Shown here piece after piece: positions 22,592 through 32,984 of a stretch of DNA of 64,000 nt. The stretch lies in NCBI GenBank assembly GCA_021527695.1, contig JAKFAO010000005.1, positions 1 through 64,000 on the forward strand, in the 5' to 3' direction. Source of the stretch: Naematelia aurantialba (taxonomy: Eukaryota > Basidiomycota > Tremellomycetes > Tremellales > Naemateliaceae). The position numbers and the translations under genes are program-made. Numbering within the stretch: the first letter of the stretch is position 1; the number at the start of each line of letters is the position of its first letter. The notes beneath the pieces were generated by a model. That model was not told the DNA's origin and did not search any database. It saw only the letters and a list, made by a program, of their open reading frames with translations.

Positions 22592-23411
22592 GTCAAGTGG
22601 TTGGACATTGCGAAACGACAAACGCGTAAGCAGTTGGCCATTTGCGTCGCCTCTCGACAGCAATCCCGGCTCTAGTTCATGCCCATGGAACGGGGAGAAA
22701 TGTCTCGAGATGGCGCAAAACGACGTTGATTGATGGCGTGATCGGAGACGGCCGTTTGCTGTAAGACTAGTGGTGGGTGAATGAGAGGGGGGGGGGGGGG
22801 GGCAGCTGCTCTCCCAGGCAACGGCGTCGTCGTTGCACATTATTGTGCACATGCAGCACACACTACTATTGTGCAATGTGTCTGCAGGCCTCGCAATATG
22901 CTTGTTCGAGGCGAGGTACACCATCCAATAAGAGCAGAGGGGCCCAGAGGAGGAATTTCCCCCGTGCGTCTGCCCCCGCCTGAGACGGTTACCGCCAGTG
23001 GAGTGTAGAGTGTGCCTGCTCACCGCCTCACCCTCGCTAACCGCAAAGAGCTCATCAACACGACATGCAGGGATGCTCTCTTCAATAACCACCAGGATGG
23101 AAGTGTCTTTGCACGCAAAGAATTCCCAGAGTCCCCTTGACGAGTTGTAAGCGAGGAGCAAGGCATGCCAAGGCGACTGCTGATCAGTGCCTTGGATGAC
23201 TCTCCACTGACGCCATCTTCAACATTGAGACTTTTGGATCGCTTACACCGACTTGGCTGTCATCGCGTGCTTATGAGCGGTCTTCATGGCCAATTGAGCC
23301 CTCAATGATACCACCCGAGTTGGACGGGCTGGTGGGAGCCAGGTGCCATAAAAGGGGGCGATGCGCTGAACAATCCATTGGTACAAACACCCCCAACCTG
23401 CGTACGCAAAA
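22592..23411. promoter_or_regulatory. Divergent promoter, FMO / Mup1-like permease, with a 16-G run
   Basis: 820 bp lie between divergent start codons. It holds an uninterrupted run of 16 G at 22787-22802 and a small inverted repeat with TTGTGCACA/TATTGTGCA copies near 22833-22876. Neither is a known operator. Length variation of the G-run would be expected between strains. Confidence 0.4.
22787..22802 (+). repeat. Poly-G homopolymer, 16 nt
   Basis: Sixteen consecutive G bases, counted directly, lie about 195 bp upstream of the FMO start codon and ~610 bp upstream of the permease start. Confidence 0.95.
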
Positions 23412-25565
23412 ATGTCCTCGCAAGAAGATCACAAGAAATCAGACTTTCTCGCCCCTGTCGTTTCTCCAGGAGGCCATTACAGCCAAGAACGTCAGAATTT
23501 CGTCATCGAGGGGGACCTCAAGTATATCGGCGAACAGGGCGGCAATGTCACCGGCGAGACGTACCAAGAGGTTCATGGTGCGCCGGTCGAGCGCGAGAAC
23601 CCGCTGGGTTACCACGTCGGCTGGTTCTCTGCTTCGTTCCTCAACATCACCATGTTGATCGGCACTGGTATATTCTCAACTCGTGAGTTGAACGTTTTCA
23701 CGAGATAGAGCTGCTAGTTCTGACTGCCTCTAGCCGCCACCATCTTCACCGACACAGGATCGGTGGGCTTGGCCCTGCTGTACTGGCCCATTGGTCTCCT
23801 CATCTCGCTGGCTGGGATCTCGGTCTACCTCGAATTCCTCTCCTACTTCCCTTCGAGGTCCGGAGCCGAAGTTGTCTACCTTGAACAGGCATTCAGTCGC
23901 CCTAAATACTTCTGGCCGATCGCTTTCGCCTTCCAAACCGTGATTCTGTCTTTCAGCAGCAGTAATCTCATCCGTAAGATGTTTACCCCGCTTCATGAAC
24001 CTGAGACTGACATGGATCAGTGATTGCCAAGTACATCTTCCGTATGACCGATCACACACCAAAGTCATGGGAATCCAAAGGCGTCGCCATTGCGGTTGGT
24101 GTCGTCGTTTCCATTCGTAAGTGATAAGCCAGATGAAACTTGCAAGCATTCAGTGACGTTTGCAGTCCCCATTGTCAGCACCAAATGGTCTCTCAAAGTT
24201 TCCAACGTTCTTGGCGTAGTCAAGCTGCTCACTCTCGTCCTGTGGGTACCCGATCCGGCTTGATTCAGTATAGCTTACCAATATACTCGTAGCATCACCA
24301 TCACGGGTTTCGTCATTCTCGGGGGCCACACCAAAGTCCCCGCTCAGAAGGCCAACTTTGAAAACGCTTTTGCTGGTACATCCAACAACGGCTACAACCT
24401 TTCGAACGGTATTGTCAATATCATCTTCTCTTACGGAGGCTACACGAACTCTTTCAATCTTGCCAACGAAATCAAGAATCCTGTACGCACCATCAAACGC
24501 ACTGCCAATGGCGCGGTCATCCTGGTGGCGATTCTCTACATGACCACCAACATCGCATACTTCTCGGTTCGTAAGTGGCTATTTCCATGGCAACGCAATT
24601 CGCGAGGTTGACCATTCGACAGTGACAAAAGAGGAAATCAAGGGGTCCAGTCAGACCACCGCCACCGTGTTCTTCCAGAAGGTTTGGGGGGCCAAGGCCG
24701 CAAAGGGCTTGACCATTCTCCCGATCCTGAGTGCGCTGAGTAACTGTTTGAACGTAATTGTCGGACATTCGCGAATGGTTCGTGAAGTCGGACGGTGAGT
24801 CGAGAGAGGCGCCAGCTCTTGCGTGTATACTGATTCCACTCTCAGGCAAGGCATTCTGCCGTACACGAAATTTTGGGTCTCGTCTTGGCCATTCGGTACC
24901 CCTGTCGGCGCCACCGTATCGGTCTGGCTCGTCGCCGTTCTCGTTATCATCATCGTGCCTTCCGGTAACGCCTTCAACTTCAGTAAGTTACCTACATCCG
25001 TCTGTTCAGAGCCTGACTGACATGTACTTGCAGTCGTCGCCTTGCAAAGTTATCCAGCTCAGTTCTACCTGGGCATCATGACTGTCGGCCTGTTCGTCGT
25101 TAGACGGCAACGAAAGCAATTGAATCTCCCAAAGCCCGAATATCGCAGCTGGACTGTTGTCGTCCTCTTCTTCCTGGCGTCAACCATCTTCCTCCTCGTC
25201 ATGCCTTGGGTACCACCTCCTGGCGGTATCAACAACAGCTCCTTCGGCTTCTTCTACGGCGCTTCCAGTATCGTCGGTCTCTCATTGTACGTTTTCTCCC
25301 ATTTTAAGGGTGGACGGGACTGATTGCACTTAGCATCGTATTGTGTGGTCTCTACTACGTCCTCTGGGCCAAGCTTCTCCCCAAATGGGGCGGATATCAG
25401 CTACGCCAGACCGTCATTACTCTCGAGGACGGAACTGTGTCGCACTTTCTCGCTAAAATCAAAAACGAGGAAGTGGAGGCATGGGATGCCAAACATGACT
25501 TGTCTGGCCGATCAGTAGATGAAGAGTGGAGGGAGATCGGGGAGAAGACAAAGGCGTCTGCTTGA
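23412..25565 (+). CDS. Amino acid permease, LAT/YAT type, Mup1-like (methionine/cysteine class)
   Basis: APC-superfamily plasma-membrane permease. The hydrophilic N-terminus (about 75 residues) precedes NPLGYHVGWFSASFLNITMLIGTGIFSTPATIF, the first helix with the conserved GTGIF unwound segment. Next is GLALLYWPIGLLISLAGISVYLEFLSYFP with RSGAEVVYLEQAF, and FSYGGYTNSFNLANEIKNPVRTIKR marks the middle helices. The C-terminal half includes VVGHSRMVREVGRQGILPY, with membrane segments up to about 25.35 kb and a cytosolic tail rich in charged residues. It is about 570 aa and has at least eight introns. The pattern fits yeast Mup1 and relatives that import methionine. Together with sulfonate-type dioxygenases nearby it could serve sulfur supply, but other amino acids are possible. 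Confidence 0.87.
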
Positions 25566-26000
25566 TTTGTGCGAGGGCGATGGGATATCGAGGGAAGTGC
25601 ATGTAAGAGAAGGGGTTGACGTAGGACGCGGACTCGGTGGACCCTGGGGATTTTATAATGCTTACTGACGGTGGCGTTCTTCACTGCATAGGCGATTGTT
25701 ATCCGCTATATTGGCACGGATCGGGAAAGCTTCATGTGTTGAGAGTTAGGATGCACTGCGGCAGGGGATATACCTTTTGTACTGTACCCTTCTCATCCCC
25801 ACTCTCGTCCCTGACATCTCTGCGTCTGTCAATGAAAGAGATGACATCTCCCGAAACTTGCACCCTTGGCCTAGCAAGCATGACATCTCGCATACCTACA
25901 CCTTCTGCACGGCCCATACTCCCTTACGATCTCCATTCCATCGGCAACGCAGCAGATCTACCCGCCCATTAACACCGCTCACCCGGGATCAAGCTTCCAC
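25566..26000. other. Convergent intergenic region
   Basis: 435 bp lie between the permease and the regulator 3' ends. There is no supported gene or repeat. Confidence 0.4.
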
Positions 26001-28582
26001 TCACAGCATCACTCCTCCAGAAGTTGGGGAGAACCACACGTCGTTGGTGCCCGATGCGTCCTCCAAGAGCTGATTGAGTAGTTCTCCAAAGTCATCCGAG
26101 CTCGCGGACACTGACAGCCTCTGCCGTTGATCTTCCTGTCGCTTTACCACATGTCTGATCCGCTCGAGGGCGTGAGTAAAGCTAACGTCGTCAGTATCCC
26201 TCGTTGTTTCTCTCTTCACCTCTCATCGCTGCCAAGGAACCGAGACCGAGCTTGAAAAGTCTCGGACAGAAGCCGAGCGGTGGTCTGTGCCACGAACGCA
26301 GCGTGTCGGATGTGAGGCCTGACAGACACGGTGTAGTAGTCGAATAACCCGGTTGCAGCGGCGATGAGCTGACTGTCAACGCTGTCGAGGGTGCTGGCTG
26401 ACCAAGAAAGACGGAAGAGGATGAAGAGTGCCGACTGCAAGAGTGAGTTCCAACGCCAAACTGTGCGCCCTACCTGGACGTGCATGAGATGAAAGCTGGC
26501 GTCAGCTTAGCCCAGCCTCTCGTAACTCACCATCCTCTGAGGAGCGGAGCGCCGAGCTCATGAAGCCTCAATGCGCACTGCAGAAGCGTCCGTGCAGCTG
26601 CGTGCAACACATCTCGGATCTTGTCCAACTGGTCGGGTAACAGGGAGCCAGCATTCGAACCGCCTAGGCCTGAGAAAGGTCAATGGCGTGTCGGTATGCG
26701 AACCCACATGGCCGAAACAGGAGAATCCGCTTGGTGCAAATGTAGTGAAGAGCGGACAGACGCGCCCACGAATGTGAGATGGCTTCTGCCGGAGAAGCCG
26801 AATCCAAGTCGTAGCGTCGAACGAGGGACCTGAGCCATGAGCGGTCGACGTATGAAAAATGCTCCCTCACATCAGAGTGCTGTCCAAGTCTGAGAGATCT
26901 CTCCATGAGGGCATGCGGCCCTGTCGGTTTAGCTGGGATTGCCGACGTGTGATAGCCGATCGTTGATACAAGAGGTTCTCCACAGGAGTCAGCGCTGAAA
27001 GTCGACAAGCTACTCACGATTATCGACGCATCAGAGAAATATGGAAGAGGCTGAGGAAGGTCTTGCTGGTCGAGAGACAGCTGACTGAGGTCCAGATTGT
27101 CCGGCAGAGGCGACGTCACTGTATTGGCGGTAAGCAAGTGTATTGTCCAAACCGGACGCACCGTTTGCCATCTCAAACGCAGGCGGGTTCCGGTGGTTTT
27201 CATTGCTCACGGTCAGCGCTGCGTGGAGCAAAAGTAGCGCCTGATGACGGCGGTATATAGGGCTCGTATCGACCAGGGCAGGATCGTCGGGGCTGACGTT
27301 CCCAGGTGCCGAGGTGGGATCATCATTTAGCCGATGCCAACCGAGGCGGTGGCAAGTGAAGACAGCGCAGGCGGTGTATTTGTCCCCCCTGTCCACAGCG
27401 CTACGTCGTTTCTCAGCAGGAAGCGGGAAACGACGCTGTAACCACCCACCCAGGCGAGGGGTCATACAGCAAGTGGCTTATCAATAAGACTAGTGCCTTG
27501 GGAGTCAGCCTCGTCTCGATCGCACTTACCTGCACGGTCCGCACTCGTGGTCTTCCCATCCAGTCTCCACACTCCAGTGCGGCACAGGCGGCTCGACGCA
27601 GGGTTGAGGGCAGTGCGACTAGGTCTGGCATATCGGTAAAGGCCTCCATCACCTGCTCCATTCTCTCATACGTGTCAAAGGCCATGGCTAGCATCTGCCG
27701 CTGTTCAGCTGTTGGGTCGCAATGTTTCTTACCATCAAGAACACGGCTAGCCATAGTGGGTCAACGTGTAAACGGTGCCCGAGTCCCACCAGGAGGCGAA
27801 AGGCTTGATATTCTTGCATGAAGACGTTCTGATGGATTACTGGGACAGGTTCAGCTTTGTGTAAAGGTCCAGCTGTACGTACTTGGGCACTCCCATGCAG
27901 CGTGAGAAAAATACCGTGCAATTCCAATGTCCAGCAGTTTCGCGTCACCTGGCAGTGTGTCCAATACTGACTCGAGCAAGGGCTCGTACATTGGGTCGAT
28001 TGCTGGTAAGAGTAATCGTCGGACGCTAGGATACTGTGCTACGACGGCGGGGGGTATGTTGGGTAACGATTCACTAGGGCGGTAGTCGGGGCCCGTGGGG
28101 GTCGGCGAAGGGAAGCCCAACTTCTCCGCCATGGATCCAGAGGCTGCGATCTCCATCGGCTAACTGTCCCGGTTTGCTCTTGTTTGACTCACTCATCAAG
28201 TTCTCTAGGTGAGCCACCACAACGTCGCCAGCGTGCTGCCGTCGGACATCTGGAGGAGGCCGATACTGACCATGAGAGACCTCTTCAGCGGTTGGGGAGT
28301 CGGCCTCTGCGCTCAGCTGATGTTCAGTTGAGCTCGGCCTGAGTTGGCTACCCGACCGCTCCGAGGCCACGACACTCTTGTGACGCGTCGTGGACGGCGA
28401 GGCATACAGACAGGCGTCGGCTTCATTCCGCATGCGGCAGGGCGAACAAGGCTGTGCCCTATCACATCGTATTTTCCTTCATGTCAGTACACATGCATTC
28501 TGGAAACCCACTTGCGGGCGCATGGCGCGCAGGACACTGGTGTCCGTTGTCGCTGGCGAGTCCCCAACTTGAATGCAGGCAT
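26001..28582 (-). CDS. Zn2Cys6 fungal transcription factor (regulator 1)
   Basis: Binuclear zinc-cluster DNA-binding protein with a fungal-specific middle homology region. The start at 28582 gives MPAFKLGTRQRQRTPVS. A 35-nt intron (28477-28511) cuts the zinc cluster; splicing gives CAPCARKKIRCDRAQPCSPC and then RMRNEADAC, a full six-cysteine cluster. A Ser/Glu-rich linker follows. The middle region includes VRRLLLPAIDPMYEPLLESVLD, GIARYFSHAAWECP, QNVFMQEYQAFRLLVGLG and CAALECGDWMGRPRVRTVQ, which fits the regulatory domain of such factors. It ends at 26001 after a short coiled tail. The start is divergent from the Dal5-type permease at 28954 (371 bp), which in turn is followed by a TauD gene, so this is a good candidate for their local activator. 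The length is roughly 700 aa; internal exon borders are approximate. Confidence 0.82.
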
Positions 28583-28953
28583 GGCTAGATATAAGGACAA
28601 ATGTGTAGAAGAGAGAGGGGGTCAGTCACTCGTCTAAAGTCCGTGATCAAATCAAAAGTCCGTCGATGGCGACAGATCGTCCAATCGTCGTCGAGGCTTC
28701 GGGGTTTACGCTGTTGGCAATGAAGTCCGTGTCTCCGTTCTGCTCTCGCCCTCTGCTTTAATGAATGGCGTGTACGATTCGTAACCAGGACAGGATCTGA
28801 CGTGCTTTATGCTCCGCCTGATTGGCTCCCTCGTCCGAGGCGTTGCCTCGAGATATAAAACGACATGCATGATGAGCCTTCTCGGTCCGAGATCCATCAA
28901 GAGGCTTCTTGGCACCGCCAACTTTTAGACGCTGATCGTCCAAAGCGCCCGAA
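28583..28953. promoter_or_regulatory. Divergent promoter, Zn2Cys6 regulator 1 / Dal5-type permease
   Basis: 371 bp lie between divergent starts. CGG/CCG half-sites for zinc-cluster factors are few and show no clear spaced pair (TTCGGGG near 28700, CTCGGTCCGAGA near 28882, which is a CGG-type inverted motif). The last is a 12-bp near-palindrome worth noting as a candidate operator. Confidence 0.35.
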
Positions 28954-30818
28954 ATGACAGACATTGCCCCTCCGGAGAATGCGTCCCACGTCTTGAATGA
29001 TGCAGCAGATGGCGGCAGGAGCCTGGCACAACACCGGCCAGAGAAAGGAGGCGCTTTGGCAAAGTTTATCTCGTGGATCTGGGACAGGCAAGTCGGGCAG
29101 CAGAGCAGCCGTACCTGCAGTGCTGAAACTCCCTCTCTAGCGATTATTACGACAAGTCTCCCGAGGAAAGACGTTTTGTCAACAAACTAGACTGGTGTCT
29201 TCTTCCCGCACTGGCCCTCGGGTGGTGGATCAAGAATGTGGACCAGAGCAATGTGGGTTGACCTGCCATGGCAATCAAGCGTACTAAAGCTCTCTCTTAG
29301 CTGTCAAACGCATATGTGTCGGGCATGAAAGAGGCCCTCAATATACAGGGGAACCAGTACACCTACATGTCCACCATCTACGCCGCTGTGCTTGCCGGAA
29401 TGCAGCTGCCAAGCACCTTTCTCGTCATCAAAGTCCGCCCGTCGTGGTTTCTCGCCGCCAATGAGATCGGCTGGACCATCTTCACCTTTGCCCAAGCAGG
29501 AGCGAAGTCGTATCAAGCAATGTGAGTGCCTTGCGCGCATGAGGACCTCGCCTGCCCCCATATGCTGAACCCTGTCCTAGGTATGGCTTCCGCTTCTGCG
29601 TGGCTCTATTTGAATCTTTCTATTATCCAGTGTCGTTTTTCATCCTTGGCTCTTGGTACACTAAACCGGAGCTCGCCAAGCGTATCTGTCTCTGGTTCGT
29701 CGCCAGTCCCGCCGGCAGCGCATTTTCGGGCTACATGCAGGCTGCCATCTACAAGACTTTGAATGGCAAACACGGACTTGAGGGCTGGCAATGGCTGTTT
29801 ATTATCTGCGGAATTATGGTAGGTCGCTGCCCCGAGTGGCTTGTGTTTCACTGTGCTGAGTCCGTGCTAGAGTGTCCCCGTTGGTGTCATCCTATTCTTC
29901 TTTGTACCGGATTTCCCCGAGAACAGCAAGGCCTGGTACTTTACCGAGCGAGAGTTGGAGCTCGCGAGGGAGCGAGTTGCCCGCAATGGTGAGTCTGCGG
30001 AGCCTTCAAAGCTGAGCCGCTGCTAGGAACTGCGGCCGTCAAGTCTAATATCCAGCCGAAAGCCATTGTTGGCCTCATCACTTCGTGGAAGTTTTGGCTC
30101 ATCGTGCCCTGGTTCACCATGATGGCCGAAGCCGTCACCACAAACAATCAATTTGGCGTCTATCTCAAGGCCTACGGCTGGAGTGTTACCATGCGCAACG
30201 TGCTTCCCGCCAGTGGTTATATGGTGCAGCTTGCCTCGTCGATCCCCTATTGCTTTGTTTCCGACCAGTTGGTGGGATATGGTCGCATGTGGGTCATGCT
30301 CGGCGTCACTCTCTTGGCTCTCTTCTCGTCGGGCATACTTGCGTTTTGGCCCGCGAGCGACTCGCTTCGCGTGGCTGGCTTCTTGGTTTCGTATGCCGGG
30401 TCCAGCACGCCGATGTATTTTGCATGGGTCGCCGAGATCTGTCAAGGATCTACGGAACAAAGAGCATTTATGACGGGTGCCGCGACTGCTCTGTGGTATT
30501 GGTGAGTGGTCCGCATGCTGCGAGTGCTGACGTCGCTCTCTCTTTAGCACGAATGCCTGGCTCCCAAATGTGATCTACCTCCAGACCGAGGGCCCTCGAT
30601 TCAAGAAAGGTTTCGTCACAAGTTTTACCTGCAACATTATCGCTGTGGTGGCCCTGCCCATCATCCACCTGTTGCATCAGCGGGAGTTGAGGCAGAAGAG
30701 CCGCGCGGGCTCGGCCGTGAGCATTGGATCAGAGCAAGGTGCATTAGACGCCAAGGATGATAGCGAGGAGAAAGTCCTCGAGTCTCCGGTACAGCCGCAC
30801 ACCCTTGACCGAGCATGA
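28954..30818 (+). CDS. MFS permease, Dal5/allantoate family (copy 3)
   Basis: Third anion:cation symporter of this window. It reads MTDIAPPENASHVLND at the N-terminus, then RFVNKLDWCLLPALALGWWIKN and VDQSNLSNAYVSGMKEALN. YTYMSTIYAAVLAGMQLPSTF, YGFRFCVALFESFYYPVSFF, LGSWYTKPELAKRICLWFVA and GWQWLFIICGIM follow. The second half has WKFWLIVPWFTMMAEAVTTN and WVAEICQGSTEQRAFMTGAA. It ends with a charged tail to HTLDRA. Length is about 510 aa. The closest known families include yeast Fen2 (pantothenate), Dal5 and Soa1 (sulfonate). Its neighbours, a zinc-cluster regulator upstream and a TauD dioxygenase downstream, fit a transporter for the dioxygenase substrate, possibly a sulfonate. This is inference. 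Confidence 0.87.
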
Positions 30819-31446
30819 CTTTCTGGGAGCGACGTTGTTCACTCGAGTTTTGGGAAAAGCGATGGTTCCGACTAGATACAGAAAGAGATGCATTGCAACT
30901 CGCGCTTCACTCGACCTCCTTGTGAGACTAACTTGGTCTGACTAACTTGGTCATTTCTAGGCTGCAGACTTTCACTGTGTGAGGTTACTGGCAAGTCTTT
31001 CGGCCCGGAATAGTGAATTCAGAGTGGCAACGCGACCAGCGCAGCGAGCTTCGATATCCCTCTCGGGTCTCGTTCAGCAATCGCCAACATGAGCGAAGAA
31101 GGTCAACCTCTACTCCCAATGAGCCTCTCCTCGCAGCAGTCAGTCCAAGTCGAACAAAAAAACTCTTCCACGGTAGGCAGCTGGTTCGGGCGGCTGGGTA
31201 AGGCGGCATGCCCCTATGGCGTGAGTTTTGGTGCAATGTCCGCGGAGTATGTATCCGGACTTAGGGCTTAACGCCGGCCGCGGTCGCCGGCCATGTCCAT
31301 GCAATCTGCTTGGCATTTATAACGAGCGCCATAAGCATGCACGATTGCACCACATTGCCCAAGCTTCAACGCGCTCGTCATCCTTATCGCGGATCTTGCT
31401 CTCCTGGCCTCCAGTCCGTTAGAGTGCTGTCAGAAACCAGACGACA
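30819..31446. other. Intergenic region with one short ORF, upstream of TauD copy 2
   Basis: 628 bp between same-strand genes. It contains a 60-codon ATG frame at 31089-31271, listed separately, and TAATTTG-free, mixed-composition DNA otherwise. There is no repeat or RNA gene that I can see. Confidence 0.4.
31089..31271 (+). CDS. Short ORF of unknown status, 60 codons
   Basis: A frame with a good start context (CAACATGAGC) begins MSEEGQPLLPMSLSSQQ and runs to a TAA at about 31271. Two strong donor-like sites (GTGAGT near 31219, GTATGT near 31248) and an acceptor (TTAG near 31264) lie inside it, so it may be a first exon, but I could not join it to the dioxygenase in frame. It could also be an upstream ORF, a small real protein, or chance. 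No family is recognised. Confidence 0.25.
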   Translation: MSEEGQPLLPMSLSSQQSVQVEQKNSSTVGSWFGRLGKAACPYGVSFGAMSAEYVSGLRA

Positions 31447-32650
31447 ATGCCGATCCGCACAGAGCCACTGTATCCCAAGTATCTGCCCACTCGACCGGAA
31501 GGCTTCACACCGACTATCGACGTGCCCTTCTTCGAGGCCGATGAGCGGGGACTCAGAGCGGATCCGGCGCTACCCGAGCTGTACAATGGCACTGCACAGC
31601 TCACAAACATCACCCCCAGAGTCGGCACCGAGATTCGAGGTCTACAGATCAGCTCGTTGAGCAAGGACGGTCTGGATCAGCTAGCCCTGCTTGTTGCCCA
31701 GCGTGGCGTGTTGGTCTTTGTGAGTCTGACTGAGGTGGCTATTCAATGCTGACAATAATCAGCGCGATCAGGACTTTGCCGACATTGGACCCGACAGGCA
31801 GAGGGATATCGTGCAGCATTATGGGCCTCTTCATCTGGTGAGTACCGCACTTACAGACCCTGTTGACAACCAAAGCACCCGACCATGGGGTACCCAGAAG
31901 GCACAGGACCTGAATTCCACGTTGTATACGCAGACGAAAAAGTGTGAGTAAGCCTCCTGCCTTGTGAGCTTGCGACTGATCAGACCAGGGGCTCGATTCG
32001 TGATCTCCTCGGCCCACACACAAGCTACGACCTGTGGCATGTGGACCAGACTTTCACCCCAAACACTCCCGGACCGACGTTCTTCTGGGTGCTGGAGACG
32101 CCTGCAAATGGCGGCGGAGACACTGCGTTCACGAATCTGGCGGCGGCGTACGAGGCACTGTCACCCGCGTTCAGAGAGACTCTCCTCTCTCTCGACCTTC
32201 ATCACACCTCTGCATCGGTCGGCGAGATCGGGAGGGTGGGTGCCGAGAGAGCCCTGAAAGAAGCGGTCAACACGGTACACCCCCTCGTGATCGAGCATCC
32301 AGTCACAAAGAAGCCGGTCCTGTTCGTCAACCCTACGATCGCCCAAAGGGTCGTTGGCTTCAAGCCAGAGGAGAGTGCACACCTGCTCAGCTTCTTACAC
32401 TCGCACATCAGGAGTTTAGATTTCTCGTGTAGGGCAAGGTGGGAACCTGGCACGGTGGTTGTATGGGATCAGGTGTGTGCACCGGCTAGGGAACCTGCGA
32501 GGAAACGCTGACAGCGAGTAGCGTACAGTGGCTCATTCAGCTGTCCCCGACTATGAAGAGGGGGCACGCCGGCACATGGTCCGCATCATACCTTATGGAT
32601 CAAAGCCAAAAGCGGCGCGGGACAGCACAGCGCCCGTGCGAACGACCTAG
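31447..32650 (+). CDS. TauD/TfdA-type Fe(II)/2-oxoglutarate dioxygenase (copy 2)
   Basis: Second dioxygenase of this type, about 380 aa with four introns. Blocks in order are TPRVGTEIRGLQISSL, RGVLVF then RDQDFADIGPDRQRDIVQHYGPLHLHP, FHVVYADE and the iron site YDLWHVDQTFTPNTPG (His-x-Asp). ANGGGDTAFTNLAAAYEAL and HPLVIEHPVTKKPVLFVNP follow, then VVWDQ joined to RTVAHSAVPDY with the distal His, and RRHMVRIIPYG with the Arg for 2-oxoglutarate. All key residues are intact. The signature reads closer to the sulfonate/alpha-ketoglutarate dioxygenases of yeast (Jlp1 type) than copy 1 does. Regulator and permease lie directly upstream. Confidence 0.88.
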
Positions 32651-32984
32651 CATGTATATCTATCCCGTCCACCTTGCACGAGTAGACAATCTATGCACTG
32701 CTCGCGTGTTGAACCGACTGAACCTCAGGTAGTCGGAGTTCTCGATCATGACACTCACCCGTGCACGCGTATCGAGCCTGCTTCGCAAGCAGGATTCACC
32801 TGACGCTGACCTGAGGCGTACGGGCTGAAGCCGGCATACTCTGATGTGAATACCGTTGCATTAACCTTATCAACAAGGTCACACAGCGACAAGTGCTCAT
32901 GCATCGATTGCATCCAGTACTCTTCCAGCTTGGGAATTATGGTGCTCCAAAGGACCATTGTCCCGGTCGGTTGGTCTTCTCCAC
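32651..32984. other. Convergent intergenic region
   Basis: 334 bp lie between TauD copy 2 and the siderophore-type transporter. Nothing is recognised. Confidence 0.4.

Noticed and set aside
22592..23161. Possible N-terminal extension of the flavin monooxygenase, a frame open to 23161
   Set aside because: The extension has no conserved content and reads through a 16-G run. The later ATG gives a proper signal peptide and FAD motif.
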